A program made the position numbers and the translations under genes. This document shows, in pieces, positions 14,162 through 21,835 of a stretch of 39,670 nucleotides of DNA. The first letter of the stretch is position 1. The number at the start of each line of letters is the position of its first letter. Source of the stretch: a virus; the IMG/VR virus record IMGVR_UViG_3300013286_000025, positions 1 through 39,670 of that record; one strand, written 5' to 3'. The notes under the pieces are model-generated. The model did no database searches, was not told the DNA's origin, and saw nothing but the letters and a program-made list of their open reading frames with translations.

Positions 14162-16486
14162 ATGAGCAATATAACTGTAATCAAAAGAAATGGAAACAAA
14201 GAGCCACTAACAATTGAAAAGTGGCAGGCCCAGATCACAAAGGTCTGTCAAGGTACCGCCGATGTTAGCCAGAGCATGATTGAAATCAAAAGTCAGCCTC
14301 ATTTTTACGATGGCATTACGACTGAAGAAATTGACGAAATAACCTTACGAGCAATTGTTGATTTGATTGATGTAGAATCAAATCCAGATGTGGGGCATAC
14401 CAACTATCAATATGTGGCAGGCAAACAACGCTTGAGCATGTTGCGTAAGGATGTATACGGGTCTTATACGGTTCCTCACCTCTACACGATCGTAAAGAAG
14501 AATGTAGAAGTAGGATTATACACCGAAGAGTTACTGTCATGGTACACGGAAGACGATTGGAACAAGATGGATGCTATGTTGGATCATAGCAAAGATGAGC
14601 AATATGGATATGCCGCCATTGAGCAGTTGATTGAAAAATATCTTGTTAAAAATCGTGCTACCAAGGAAACTTATGAAACTCCACAAATTAGATACATGGT
14701 TGCGGCTGCCACAGTGTTTCACAAGGAAGAACCCAACTCGGCTCGTATGCGATATATCAAAGAATACTACAATGCTGCCAGTGATGGCCTATTCACACTG
14801 GCTACTCCTGTGCTTGCTGGTCTTGGTACTCCTACCAAACAATTTTCTAGCTGTGTGCTTATCCGCAGTGATGATGACCTTGACTCCATCTTTGCCAGTG
14901 GGGAAATGATGGCCAAGTATGCTAGCAAACGAGCTGGCATTGGCCTAGAGATTGGTCGACTGCGCCCATTGGGCAGTCCAATTCGCGGTGGCGAAATCAT
15001 GCATACTGGTATGATCCCATTCTTAAAGAAATGGTTTGGTGACCTGCGCAGTTGTAGTCAAGGAGGTATTCGTAATGCTAGTGCTACAGTATTTTATCCC
15101 ATTTGGCACCATCAGTTTGATGATCTTATTGTGCTTAAAAACAATCAAGGCACAGAAGAAACACGGGTTAGACACATGGACTATGGAGTTGTGTTATCCG
15201 CTTTTTTCTGGAGACGATTTAAAAACAAAGAAAACATAACTTTCTTTGATCCCAACCAAGTACCGGATTTGTACGAAGCGTTCTACAAGAACACACAACG
15301 GTTTGAAGAGTTGTATGTGAAATATGAAAAGCGCAAAGACCTACGTACTAAAACAATGAATGCAGAAGATGTATTCAAAGGTGGCATCTTAAAAGAACGC
15401 ACTGACACTGGACGCATTTATCTGGTGTTCATTGACAATGTGCAGAATCAAGGACCGTTCGATCCGGAGTACCACACCATTTATCAAAGTAACCTATGCT
15501 GTGAAATCTTATTACCTACTAAATCTTTTAAGCGTCTTGATGATGTGGACGGCCGTATTGCTCTTTGTACGCTCGGTTCGATCAACTGGGGAGCATTCCG
15601 TAATCCCGAAGATATGCGCCGTGCTTGCCGTATTTTACAGCGTAGTTTATGCAACATACTGGACTATCAGGACTTTTTAAGCATACAGAGTAAATTAAGT
15701 AATGATGAAATATCGCCATTAGGCATCGGTGTTACAAACCTAGCCTACTGGCACGCCAAACGCGGCCTTAAATATGGCGAGAAGGATGCACTGCAAGAAG
15801 TTAAATCATGGATGGAGCATCTTGCATTTTATCTAACAGAAGCAACTGTGGAATTAGCCAAGGAGCGTGGTGCTTGCACCCACAGCGAACACACACGATA
15901 TGGCAAAGGCATATTCCCTTGGGAACTGCGTGCCAAGGGTGTGAATGAACTGGCTGACTTTACTCCAGAACTGGATTGGGAAACACTTCGTGCCAACATG
16001 AAACAGTATGGAGTACGCAATGCAACACTCATGGCTGTTGCTCCTGTGGAGTCCAGCAGTGTTGTTATTAATTCAACAAACGGTATTGAAATGCCCATGA
16101 GCTTGATCAGTGTTAAGGAATCAAAGGCAGGTTCTTTTGTGCAAGTTGTGCCCGAATATCATAAACTCAAGAACAAGTATCAAATGATGTGGGAACAAAA
16201 AGACTGTGATGGTTACTTAAAGACAGCGGCTGTGATTGCGGCATATGTTGATCAGGCTATTTCTGTGAATACTTTTTATAACCCCGCACACTTTGCTGAT
16301 AGGAAAGTTCCCACAACATTGATTGCCAAGAACTTGATGCAAGCACATTTATGGGGCCTTAAGACCTTCTACTATAGCCTCGTGAATAAGCAAGGATCAA
16401 AATCTATTGATGAGACTCCGCCAGATATGCCACTTGAACAAATTAATTTTGATGACGAGGCCGATTGTGAGGCCTGCAAGCTCTAG
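14162..16486 (+). CDS. nrdA: Ribonucleoside-diphosphate reductase class I, alpha subunit
   Basis: 774 residues, full length. It has an N-terminal ATP-cone (ITVIKRNGNKEPLTIEKWQA). The active-site residues are in place: Cys231 (FSSCVLI) and Cys469 (ALCTLGSINW) as the redox pair, and Asn444-x-Cys446-x-Glu448 (SNLCCEILLP) as the radical site. The C-terminal CEAC pair (769, 772) allows re-reduction by thioredoxin or glutaredoxin. It reduces ribonucleotides to deoxyribonucleotides together with NrdB, which here is 6.5 kb away (23011), and a glutaredoxin follows NrdB. The presence of the ATP-cone suggests dATP control. It looks functional. Confidence 0.97.
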   Translation: MSNITVIKRNGNKEPLTIEKWQAQITKVCQGTADVSQSMIEIKSQPHFYDGITTEEIDEITLRAIVDLIDVESNPDVGHTNYQYVAGKQRLSMLRKDVYGSYTVPHLYTIVKKNVEVGLYTEELLSWYTEDDWNKMDAMLDHSKDEQYGYAAIEQLIEKYLVKNRATKETYETPQIRYMVAAATVFHKEEPNSARMRYIKEYYNAASDGLFTLATPVLAGLGTPTKQFSSCVLIRSDDDLDSIFASGEMMAKYASKRAGIGLEIGRLRPLGSPIRGGEIMHTGMIPFLKKWFGDLRSCSQGGIRNASATVFYPIWHHQFDDLIVLKNNQGTEETRVRHMDYGVVLSAFFWRRFKNKENITFFDPNQVPDLYEAFYKNTQRFEELYVKYEKRKDLRTKTMNAEDVFKGGILKERTDTGRIYLVFIDNVQNQGPFDPEYHTIYQSNLCCEILLPTKSFKRLDDVDGRIALCTLGSINWGAFRNPEDMRRACRILQRSLCNILDYQDFLSIQSKLSNDEISPLGIGVTNLAYWHAKRGLKYGEKDALQEVKSWMEHLAFYLTEATVELAKERGACTHSEHTRYGKGIFPWELRAKGVNELADFTPELDWETLRANMKQYGVRNATLMAVAPVESSSVVINSTNGIEMPMSLISVKESKAGSFVQVVPEYHKLKNKYQMMWEQKDCDGYLKTAAVIAAYVDQAISVNTFYNPAHFADRKVPTTLIAKNLMQAHLWGLKTFYYSLVNKQGSKSIDETPPDMPLEQINFDDEADCEACKL

Positions 16487-16494
16487 GAACTATT

Positions 16495-17151
16495 ATGTTA
16501 GAAACCATATGTGAAGTATTGGAAGACGCTTACAAGCGCAATTGGATCACCAGCAGGGATGGCAATGTCAGTATCAGGCACCATGATCGTGATCACTTTT
16601 ACATCACACCCAGCGGTGTGCGCAAGCAAACACTGCAACCTGATCAGTTCAAAAAGATTGCAATTGATAGAACCATCAACAGCGGCCACGGCACTGGCGT
16701 CTTCAACTACACTTGGAGAGACTTGCCGTACACTGACATCAGTAAGAATTTGACACCCAGTGGCGAGATTCCCTTGCATTTTGGTCTTCAACGTGAGTTG
16801 GGTCAACATGCAGGTGAAGTGCGTGTGGTTGTGCATGTGCATCCCACTTATTGTATTGCGGCCATGCATGCCGGCATTGATCTCAGCACTATCTCGGATG
16901 CATTTCCAGAACTAAATCGTTATACCAGAGTAGCACCCAATGTGGGCGATGTGGCTCCTATTAGCCAAGAGCTTGCAGACCAGTGCCATGCCAATCTCAA
17001 GTTGGATCGAGACGGAAACATTGCCTATGACATTGTGGGCATCAAAGGTCACGGAGTGGTTGCCATTGACACCAGCCCATGGCGTGCTTATGAACATATA
17101 GAGCGAACCGAACATATTTGTCGTATTGTGTTAGCCAGTGGACGATACTAA
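16495..17151 (+). CDS. Class II aldolase/adducin-family protein
   Basis: 218 residues. It carries the fuculose/ribulose-phosphate aldolase signature: GNVSIR (23-28), TPSGVRK, the catalytic-type Glu in SGEIPLHFGLQRE, Zn-binding His in VVVHVHPTYC, and a third His in GHGVVAIDT, followed by a helix that packs over the site (AYEHIERTEHICRIVLA). Members cleave or epimerise sugar phosphates. The substrate cannot be read from sequence. It begins 8 nt after nrdA and overlaps the next gene by 14 nt, so it is in the nrdA operon. Its job in infection is unknown; a sugar-nucleotide or sugar-salvage role is possible. Confidence 0.88.
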   Translation: MLETICEVLEDAYKRNWITSRDGNVSIRHHDRDHFYITPSGVRKQTLQPDQFKKIAIDRTINSGHGTGVFNYTWRDLPYTDISKNLTPSGEIPLHFGLQRELGQHAGEVRVVVHVHPTYCIAAMHAGIDLSTISDAFPELNRYTRVAPNVGDVAPISQELADQCHANLKLDRDGNIAYDIVGIKGHGVVAIDTSPWRAYEHIERTEHICRIVLASGRY

Positions 17152-17758
17152 GTTCATAAGTGATTGTGATGTATGGGCAACATGTCCACGTGAGTGGCTG
17201 TGGATCTACGACAAATTGATCGTGGCACAGCATGAAGGTATTACCTCAGGACCAGCTGGTGTGTCAGTGCCCGAGTCGGGCAACTATATTGTCCGTCCTA
17301 TTACCAACATTAGAATGATGGGCCGCGGTGCTAGAAAATGTTGGCTAGAACCTGGGGACGATGAGTCTGTGCCGGATGGCTATTTTTGGAGTGAAATACT
17401 TGTAGGAAATCACATCAGCGTGGACTATCACTGGGGCAAACCAGTGCTGTCAGTACAGGGATTCAGAGATGATGCCGATAGATTGGACAGATTCAATCGC
17501 TGGAAGAAAATTGATTACTCACGTGCCTTACCTGATTGGCTACAGTCTTTAGGCACTACTCAAGAATGGATCAATGTGGAATATATTGGCGGCAGGGCCA
17601 TTGAAGTACACCTAAGATACAATGATGACTTTGCCAATCACACAGCAGACGAAATTGTTCCGGTTTGGGCTGGTGATGATGTTGCTTATAGACCGGGATG
17701 GAGTTGGTATGCGAGTCCTAGCCAAGATAGATTGGGATTTTGGACAAAAAACTCTTGA
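17138..17758 (+). CDS. ATP-grasp-like protein
   Basis: 206 residues, GTG start overlapping the aldolase. A series of features resembles a shortened ATP-grasp fold: YIVRPITNIRMMGRG (50-64) as the ATP-binding strand-loop, WSEILVGNHISVDYHWGK (around 86-103), and INVEYIGGRAIEVHLRYNDD (about 161-180), which matches the metal-binding E-x-[HN] end of ATP-grasp enzymes. Such enzymes ligate a carboxylate to an amine or thiol. The usual N-terminal domain is missing, so it could be degenerate. Its partner and substrate are unknown; the aldolase upstream is the obvious candidate. The stop overlaps a sigma70 -35 box. Confidence 0.5.
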   Translation: MDDTKFISDCDVWATCPREWLWIYDKLIVAQHEGITSGPAGVSVPESGNYIVRPITNIRMMGRGARKCWLEPGDDESVPDGYFWSEILVGNHISVDYHWGKPVLSVQGFRDDADRLDRFNRWKKIDYSRALPDWLQSLGTTQEWINVEYIGGRAIEVHLRYNDDFANHTADEIVPVWAGDDVAYRPGWSWYASPSQDRLGFWTKNS

Positions 17759-17783
17759 CAACACACTGAAAACACTGTATAAT
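17755..17783 (+). promoter_or_regulatory. Perfect consensus sigma70 promoter
   Basis: TTGACA (17755-17760), exactly 17 bp, TATAAT (17778-17783). Both hexamers are perfect. It should start an mRNA near 17790 and drive the host-like operon from 17815. The -35 overlaps the stop of the preceding gene. Confidence 0.9.
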
Positions 17784-17814
17784 TAGCATTTTAACACACA
17801 CAGATAGGTGTCAT

Positions 17815-18201
17815 ATGTTCAGTGTACTCAAATTCTTTTGGTTGGTGACTCGTTCCTCATGGAACCTCATGAATCCCAACATCAATCCCCTGCGTCATGC
17901 TCCCGCACATGTCAAATACTTTGCCTCAATCCTACTGGGCTGTTTTTGGAGTCTGGCATTTGGTTTATATATAGGTGAACTGCTCACCATCGGCTACAAC
18001 ATGCTGGGGCACATTGCCATCATTAGCATGGTGTTTGCCACCTGGGCTGTGTTCCGCACCACTGAGAATGTGTATGCACCACGAAAGGGTGTAGAGTGGT
18101 TGCGAGCCCCGGATCACAGCAGCCGTTGTGACGAACTTACTGAAGAACAGCGTTTGGCCAATGTGGCCCGTGCTGATCAAATGCTGAAAGAGCGTGTATG
18201 A
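17815..18201 (+). CDS. Small inner-membrane protein, first gene of the host-like operon
   Basis: 128 residues. Two hydrophobic segments: YFASILLGCFWSLAFGLYIG (about 42-61) and MLGHIAIISMVFATWAVFRT (about 69-88). The N-terminus is basic/aromatic and the C-terminus is charged (DELTEEQRLANVARADQMLK). An AGGTG lies 11 nt before the ATG and the consensus promoter is just upstream. The stop overlaps the next ATG. I do not recognise the family. Confidence 0.55.
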   Translation: MFSVLKFFWLVTRSSWNLMNPNINPLRHAPAHVKYFASILLGCFWSLAFGLYIGELLTIGYNMLGHIAIISMVFATWAVFRTTENVYAPRKGVEWLRAPDHSSRCDELTEEQRLANVARADQMLKERV

Positions 18202-18446
18202 ACGAACGAATTCAAGAACTTGCTATCATGGCCAATCCTTCAAGTAAAGAAATTTACGAAGCAGATAATTGGCAATATAATTGTGCCGCTTGGGATTCTA
18301 ATAATTTAACAAAGTTCGCCGAGTTGATTGTGGCAGAATGTAAAAAAGCAATTGATCCAACCGGAGACTTGACTTCAATGTCCGAAGCCGGTTGGAGAAA
18401 AGCATGTATGAAAATGATTGATGAACATTTCGGAGTTGAAGAATGA
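18198..18446 (+). CDS. NERI-family small phage protein
   Basis: 82 residues beginning MNERIQELAIMANPSSKEIY and with FAELIVAECKKAID in the middle, ending HFGVEE. This MNERI...FAxLIVxEC...HFGVE layout is common as multicopy small proteins in uncultured aquatic phages; function unknown. A paralogue lies at 19582, so the two copies flank the subtilase-like gene. Its final codons contain a sequence that works as the next gene's Shine-Dalgarno (see findings). Confidence 0.7.
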   Translation: MNERIQELAIMANPSSKEIYEADNWQYNCAAWDSNNLTKFAELIVAECKKAIDPTGDLTSMSEAGWRKACMKMIDEHFGVEE

Positions 18447-19579
18447 TTAACGGTGTGGCAATTATGGAAACTCCATTTAACGGATTAACCAGTGAAGGAT
18501 TACCTGATAATCTACACTATGCCTATCATGGTGCAGAAACTTATGATATTGTATTAGCAGATGGATTTTCAAAAATACCAATCGGCGTTTTTAGTTTTGA
18601 TCGATATGCATATATTGGTTCCACTACAAATGAACCTATTCTACTGACAGAAATTAAACAATTAGCTGGTATTTTTTCAGTAATTAATTGTAGTATAGGC
18701 GCCATTGAACCCGTTGATGATTATAATTTCGATCCAACGGAATTTGGTCGATTCTGTTTTAATAAAGGTACAGAAAATGTATGGGCGGCTGGTAATTGGG
18801 ATGGGCAAATATTTACAGTAGATAACAAACCTATTTGGTATCCCTGGATTGACAAAACAATTGCTAGTCCTTATCTAATGGTGGCAGGAGCATTAGGCAG
18901 GACTGCACAAAACTCAAACAATTGGGATGTAGCTGATTACAGCATGGCTAATCCTAGGTTTGTAACATTTATGTTGAGTGGTTATACTATACCTGTAGTT
19001 GATCCAAATAGCCCAAGCGGTTTTAATGGTAGTCAAGGCACAAGTTTTGCGGCACCTAGATTAAGTGCATTTATATCACAAATTGTAGGTGCTCATCCAG
19101 AATATAACATGAGTCAAATCATGACCACATTGATGAATAATCAAACACCTTTTGTTAGTATTGAAAAAAATAATTGGATCGAAGAAGCCTTGTTAGGTGA
19201 TCGATTGAAAACTACTAGAGAAAGTATTGACACCTCAATCTTAGTAGAGAATGCGTATGAAGTATTTTTAGGACGCCATGCTAATCCAACTGAATTAACT
19301 TCAATGGTAACTAACCTAAATAAAGGTAATCAAACTTCTATTCAAGCACTAACTTGGTTTGAAACAAATAGTAATTATACTCAAAAACTATGCCCGTTAC
19401 AACAACAGGTAGAAGGCTTATATCATTTGTTTTTAGGACAAGATGGCAGTGATGTTGAGATTGATACCAGTATACAATACTATGCTAATAACGACAAAGA
19501 AAATTGGGCAAAATTTTGCAATGATTGGATACAGTTTTATAAAATAAGTTTGCCTAACAATTACCATTTTGGAATTTAA
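18443..19579 (+). CDS. Subtilisin (S8)-like protein with C-terminal DUF4214-type repeats
   Basis: 378 residues. The S8 signature Ser box is clear: GSQGTSFAAPRLSAF (196-210) with Ser201. VWAAGNWDG (113-121) supplies the oxyanion Asn118 and VINCSIG (80-86) matches a core strand. The usual Asp-box is degenerate: VAIMETPF puts Glu9 where D-[ST]-G is expected, and the His box is reduced to YHGAETYDIVLADG (His29). Residues ~265-360 hold two DUF4214-like units (VFLGRHANPTELTSM; HLFLGQDGSD), usually found in secreted proteins. It may be inactive or divergent. No signal peptide. AT-rich compared with neighbours, suggesting recent gain. Confidence 0.7.
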   Translation: MINGVAIMETPFNGLTSEGLPDNLHYAYHGAETYDIVLADGFSKIPIGVFSFDRYAYIGSTTNEPILLTEIKQLAGIFSVINCSIGAIEPVDDYNFDPTEFGRFCFNKGTENVWAAGNWDGQIFTVDNKPIWYPWIDKTIASPYLMVAGALGRTAQNSNNWDVADYSMANPRFVTFMLSGYTIPVVDPNSPSGFNGSQGTSFAAPRLSAFISQIVGAHPEYNMSQIMTTLMNNQTPFVSIEKNNWIEEALLGDRLKTTRESIDTSILVENAYEVFLGRHANPTELTSMVTNLNKGNQTSIQALTWFETNSNYTQKLCPLQQQVEGLYHLFLGQDGSDVEIDTSIQYYANNDKENWAKFCNDWIQFYKISLPNNYHFGI

Positions 19580-19581
19580 GA

Positions 19582-19764
19582 ATGAACGAACGAATTCGAC
19601 AACTTGCTCAACAGGCTGAAATTTGGCAAGGAATAGAAGGCGGTTATGTCTTCAGTGAGGAAAAGTTCGCCCAGTTGATTGTGCGGGAATGTATTGATAC
19701 TGCCTTTCATCGAGGTCATCCCGATTTAGAATTTTTGTTGAAACATTTCGGAGTTGAACTATGA
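19582..19764 (+). CDS. NERI-family small phage protein, second copy
   Basis: 60 residues, MNERIRQLAQQAEIWQGIEG, FAQLIVRECID and LLKHFGVEL. It is clearly paralogous to the 18198 gene, only shorter in the middle. It starts 2 nt after the subtilase-like stop and its stop overlaps the next ATG. Its last codons share a long identical stretch with the end of the first copy, which contains GGAG. Confidence 0.7.
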   Translation: MNERIRQLAQQAEIWQGIEGGYVFSEEKFAQLIVRECIDTAFHRGHPDLEFLLKHFGVEL

Positions 19765-19904
19765 TACAACGACTAAGAATCCGTTTGGCCCGTTGGATAC
19801 TGGGTACTCATTGCCCCTGCTATCGTATGGGCTACCACAACATGGTGGACTTTGAACAGCGCAGTCGTGATGCTGTGAACAAATCCAAGGAACAGAAAAA
19901 ATGA
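19761..19904 (+). CDS. Small basic hypothetical protein (47 aa)
   Basis: MIQRLRIRLARWILGTHCPC opening, an amphipathic basic helix followed by a Cys-Pro-Cys (18-20) and a charged C-terminus (SRDAVNKSKEQKK). Overlaps both neighbours by 4 nt (ATGA). It is translated from the GGAG embedded in the preceding gene. The CPC may bind metal but this is inference. Function unknown. Confidence 0.5.
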   Translation: MIQRLRIRLARWILGTHCPCYRMGYHNMVDFEQRSRDAVNKSKEQKK

Positions 19905-20002
19905 CCATTGACATGGATTTTGTTATTTTTGTATCAGTCATAGCGACCGTGATAGCCATAGTGGCCTGGGACACAATCAAGGATAAAGAAAATGACTCCT
20001 AA
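19901..20002 (+). CDS. Single-pass membrane peptide (33 aa)
   Basis: MTIDMDFVIFVSVIATVIAI then VAWDTIKDKENDS: one transmembrane helix with a charged C-terminal end. ATGA-type overlap with the previous gene and overlap with the next. Function unknown. Confidence 0.5.
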   Translation: MTIDMDFVIFVSVIATVIAIVAWDTIKDKENDS

Positions 20003-20057
20003 TTTCACAGTGTTCCTAGTATTCACAGCAATTTTTGTTGCTGTGATATTGCTGTGA
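19992..20057 (+). CDS. Tiny membrane peptide (21 aa)
   Basis: MTPNFTVFLVFTAIFVAVIL plus one residue: almost only a hydrophobic helix. Overlap with the upstream gene supports translation, but at 21 codons it is uncertain. Confidence 0.35.
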   Translation: MTPNFTVFLVFTAIFVAVILL

Positions 20058-20094
20058 GCATAAGTAAATGTAAATTTTTAACAAGGAAATCAAA

Positions 20095-20394
20095 ATGAAA
20101 TCATTAGCGTTAGCAGCCGTAATGGCATTCGTATCCTTATCAGCATCAGCACAGAATGCTGAACTGGGCAAGGCCAAATATGCTACCTGTGCAGCCTGTC
20201 ACGGTGCAGCCGGACAAGGCGGAGCAGGACCAAAGCTGGCAGGCCAACGGCCTGAAGTGATTGTACAAAAACTCACAGCCTACAAAAACAAAGAACAGCG
20301 TGGACCACAAAGTCAACTCATGTGGGGCATGGCCGCAGGACTTTCAGCTGATGACATCAAGAACATTGCGGCCTACACAGCCACACTGAAGTGA
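20095..20394 (+). CDS. Class I cytochrome c, secreted
   Basis: 99 residues. A Sec signal peptide (MKSLALAAVMAFVSLSASA, cleavage after ASA) is followed by a mono-haem c domain: TCAACHGAAG with CXXCH at 32-36, and QLMWGMAAGLSADDIKNIAA with Met76 or Met79 as the sixth ligand. The end (GLSADDIKNIAAYTATL) matches the c553/c4-type C-terminal helix. It would act in the periplasm as a small electron carrier and needs the host's cytochrome c maturation. AAGGA lies upstream. Its stop overlaps the next ATG. Phage-encoded cytochrome c is unusual. Confidence 0.93.
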   Translation: MKSLALAAVMAFVSLSASAQNAELGKAKYATCAACHGAAGQGGAGPKLAGQRPEVIVQKLTAYKNKEQRGPQSQLMWGMAAGLSADDIKNIAAYTATLK

Positions 20395-20693
20395 AATACT
20401 TCTTAATCCTGGTTCTGTTTGTGGTAGGTCTTGTGGCGGCACAGTCCATCACAATACAAAAGCCTGTGGAATGTGCTGACACGGCCACACTGTTGCGAGG
20501 ACTGAGCGGCAGAGACTACAAGGAACGACCCATATGGTTTGGCATTGAACCTGAAGCCACTGTGTCGCGATACAGCCTGTTTGTCAACGAAGAAACCAAA
20601 ACATGGACCTTGATTCAGTTTGATAAAGACATGGCCTGTGTGTTGGGCACAGGTGAAAACAGTACTAGAATATTTACAGGACCCAAGATATGA
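20391..20693 (+). CDS. Secreted hypothetical protein
   Basis: 100 residues with a signal peptide (MKYFLILVLFVVGLVAA). Two Cys in the mature part (ECADTATLLRG, MACVLGTGE) could form a disulphide. TKTWTLIQFDKDMACVLGTG is a layout I have seen in secreted proteins of freshwater phages, without function. It overlaps cytochrome c upstream and COQ7 downstream by 4 nt, so it is made with them. Confidence 0.6.
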   Translation: MKYFLILVLFVVGLVAAQSITIQKPVECADTATLLRGLSGRDYKERPIWFGIEPEATVSRYSLFVNEETKTWTLIQFDKDMACVLGTGENSTRIFTGPKI

Positions 20694-21223
20694 ACACACA
20701 TCCTGACTCCAAATACATAGAGCAGGAACTGAGATCAGATCATGCTGGTGAAGTTGGTGCTGTGGAGATTTATCGTGGTATCAAGGCCGTGGCTCTGTGG
20801 CGTGGTGACCATGAACTCATGCAGTTTGCAGATGAGCACGGTAGTGTAGAGCAGAAACATTTGACCATGATGAACCAGCTGGTGTCAGTAGATGATCGCA
20901 GTAGGCTAGAAACACCTTGGCGAGTAGCAGGTTGGCTCACAGGTGCTGTGCCTGCCTTGTTTGGTCGTAATACTGTGTATGCCACTATTGCCGCAGTGGA
21001 AACTTTTGTGGACCAGCATTATCAGCAACAGATTGATCAGTTGAGTGAGTATTCCGACCACAATGCAATCACTTCGGTGCTGATCAAGTGTCAAGCAGAT
21101 GAAGTTCATCACAGAGACGATGCTGGCAGTAGAGTGACAAGCACCAATCTCTTGTTGAGAACATGGTGTGGCATGATTGGTGTGGGTAGCAAGATAGCAG
21201 TGGCCATTTGCCGCAAAATATAG
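20690..21223 (+). CDS. coq7: COQ7-type demethoxyubiquinone hydroxylase
   Basis: 177 residues. The di-iron ligands of COQ7 are all present: Glu21 (DHAGEVGAVEIYRG), Glu54-x-x-His57 (VEQKH), Glu104 (AVETFVDQHY) and Glu138-x-x-His141 (DEVHH). The family adds the last ring hydroxyl in ubiquinone synthesis, using O2, at the inner membrane. The length is a little shorter than many bacterial homologues but the core is complete. It sits between a secreted protein and a small membrane peptide in the host-like operon. It probably acts on host ubiquinone precursors; the effect on infection is unknown. Confidence 0.93.
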   Translation: MNTHPDSKYIEQELRSDHAGEVGAVEIYRGIKAVALWRGDHELMQFADEHGSVEQKHLTMMNQLVSVDDRSRLETPWRVAGWLTGAVPALFGRNTVYATIAAVETFVDQHYQQQIDQLSEYSDHNAITSVLIKCQADEVHHRDDAGSRVTSTNLLLRTWCGMIGVGSKIAVAICRKI

Positions 21224-21239
21224 TAATTAAGGAAATAAA

Positions 21240-21374
21240 ATGAAAGAACTATTAAAAGCGTTTGTATTTTGCATGATTGGAATGACCTTGTGTTTTGTTC
21301 CTATACTTTATAAAAATCATTGGACTGTTCAGATGAATGGTCACCCAGTGAAACTATTCGGAGTTGAAAAATGA
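21240..21374 (+). CDS. Single-pass membrane peptide (44 aa)
   Basis: MKELLKAFVFCMIGMTLCFV is hydrophobic; the C-terminus ends KLFGVEK. AAGGA precedes the ATG and its stop overlaps DoxX. Although not otherwise like the NERI proteins, it ends on the same FGVE-coding sequence that supplies GGAG to the next gene. Confidence 0.6.
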   Translation: MKELLKAFVFCMIGMTLCFVPILYKNHWTVQMNGHPVKLFGVEK

Positions 21375-21835
21375 CAAACATATTTAAAAACTATTGGCAA
21401 CGACTACCAGACTTTGACTGGAGTCACATCCTACTGAGGATTCCCTTGGCCTTGGTGTTTATCACACAAGGTCTAAGCAAGATGCCATTTGATCCTGCTG
21501 TGGGTGCGGGCTTTGGTCTTCCACCCTTGGTATGGTTCTTTGTGTGCTTCGGTGAACTGGCCGCTGGTGTGGGTCTATTGGCAGGCGGATTAGCCACACT
21601 GCCACGCATTAGAGATAATCATATTGTAGCAGTGTTAGGCGATATGTTGACCCGCTTCAGTGGCATTGTGATGTCGTGTATTGCCACTGGTGTTATCTGG
21701 ACCGTGATTAAACCCGAAAGTCTACTGGCTTTTATTGTCACTGATTACCTACACTTTAGCCTTTGGGCAGGTGGCTTGTATTTTGCTCTGCGTGGCAACT
21801 GGGCTGTGAGTGTTCAGAAACAAGGCCAAATATGA
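21371..21835 (+). CDS. DoxX-family membrane protein
   Basis: 154 residues and four predicted transmembrane segments. ILLRIPLALVFITQGLSKMP at residues ~20-39 matches the DoxX R-x-x-x-G...F...G..K pattern; later segments are VWFFVCFGELAAGVGLLAGG, FSGIVMSCIATGVIWTVI and LWAGGLYFAL. DoxX-type proteins are inner-membrane and some are subunits of thiosulphate:quinone oxidoreductase or associate with superoxide detoxification; the family is broad. Together with cytochrome c and COQ7 it suggests a link to quinone-dependent electron flow. ATGA-type overlaps on both sides. Confidence 0.8.
   Translation: MTNIFKNYWQRLPDFDWSHILLRIPLALVFITQGLSKMPFDPAVGAGFGLPPLVWFFVCFGELAAGVGLLAGGLATLPRIRDNHIVAVLGDMLTRFSGIVMSCIATGVIWTVIKPESLLAFIVTDYLHFSLWAGGLYFALRGNWAVSVQKQGQI

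Noticed and set aside
21763-21831. N-terminal extension of PsiE from an upstream ATG
   Set aside because: It would lie inside DoxX in another frame and has no family similarity; the ATG at 21832 overlaps the DoxX stop, as elsewhere in the operon.
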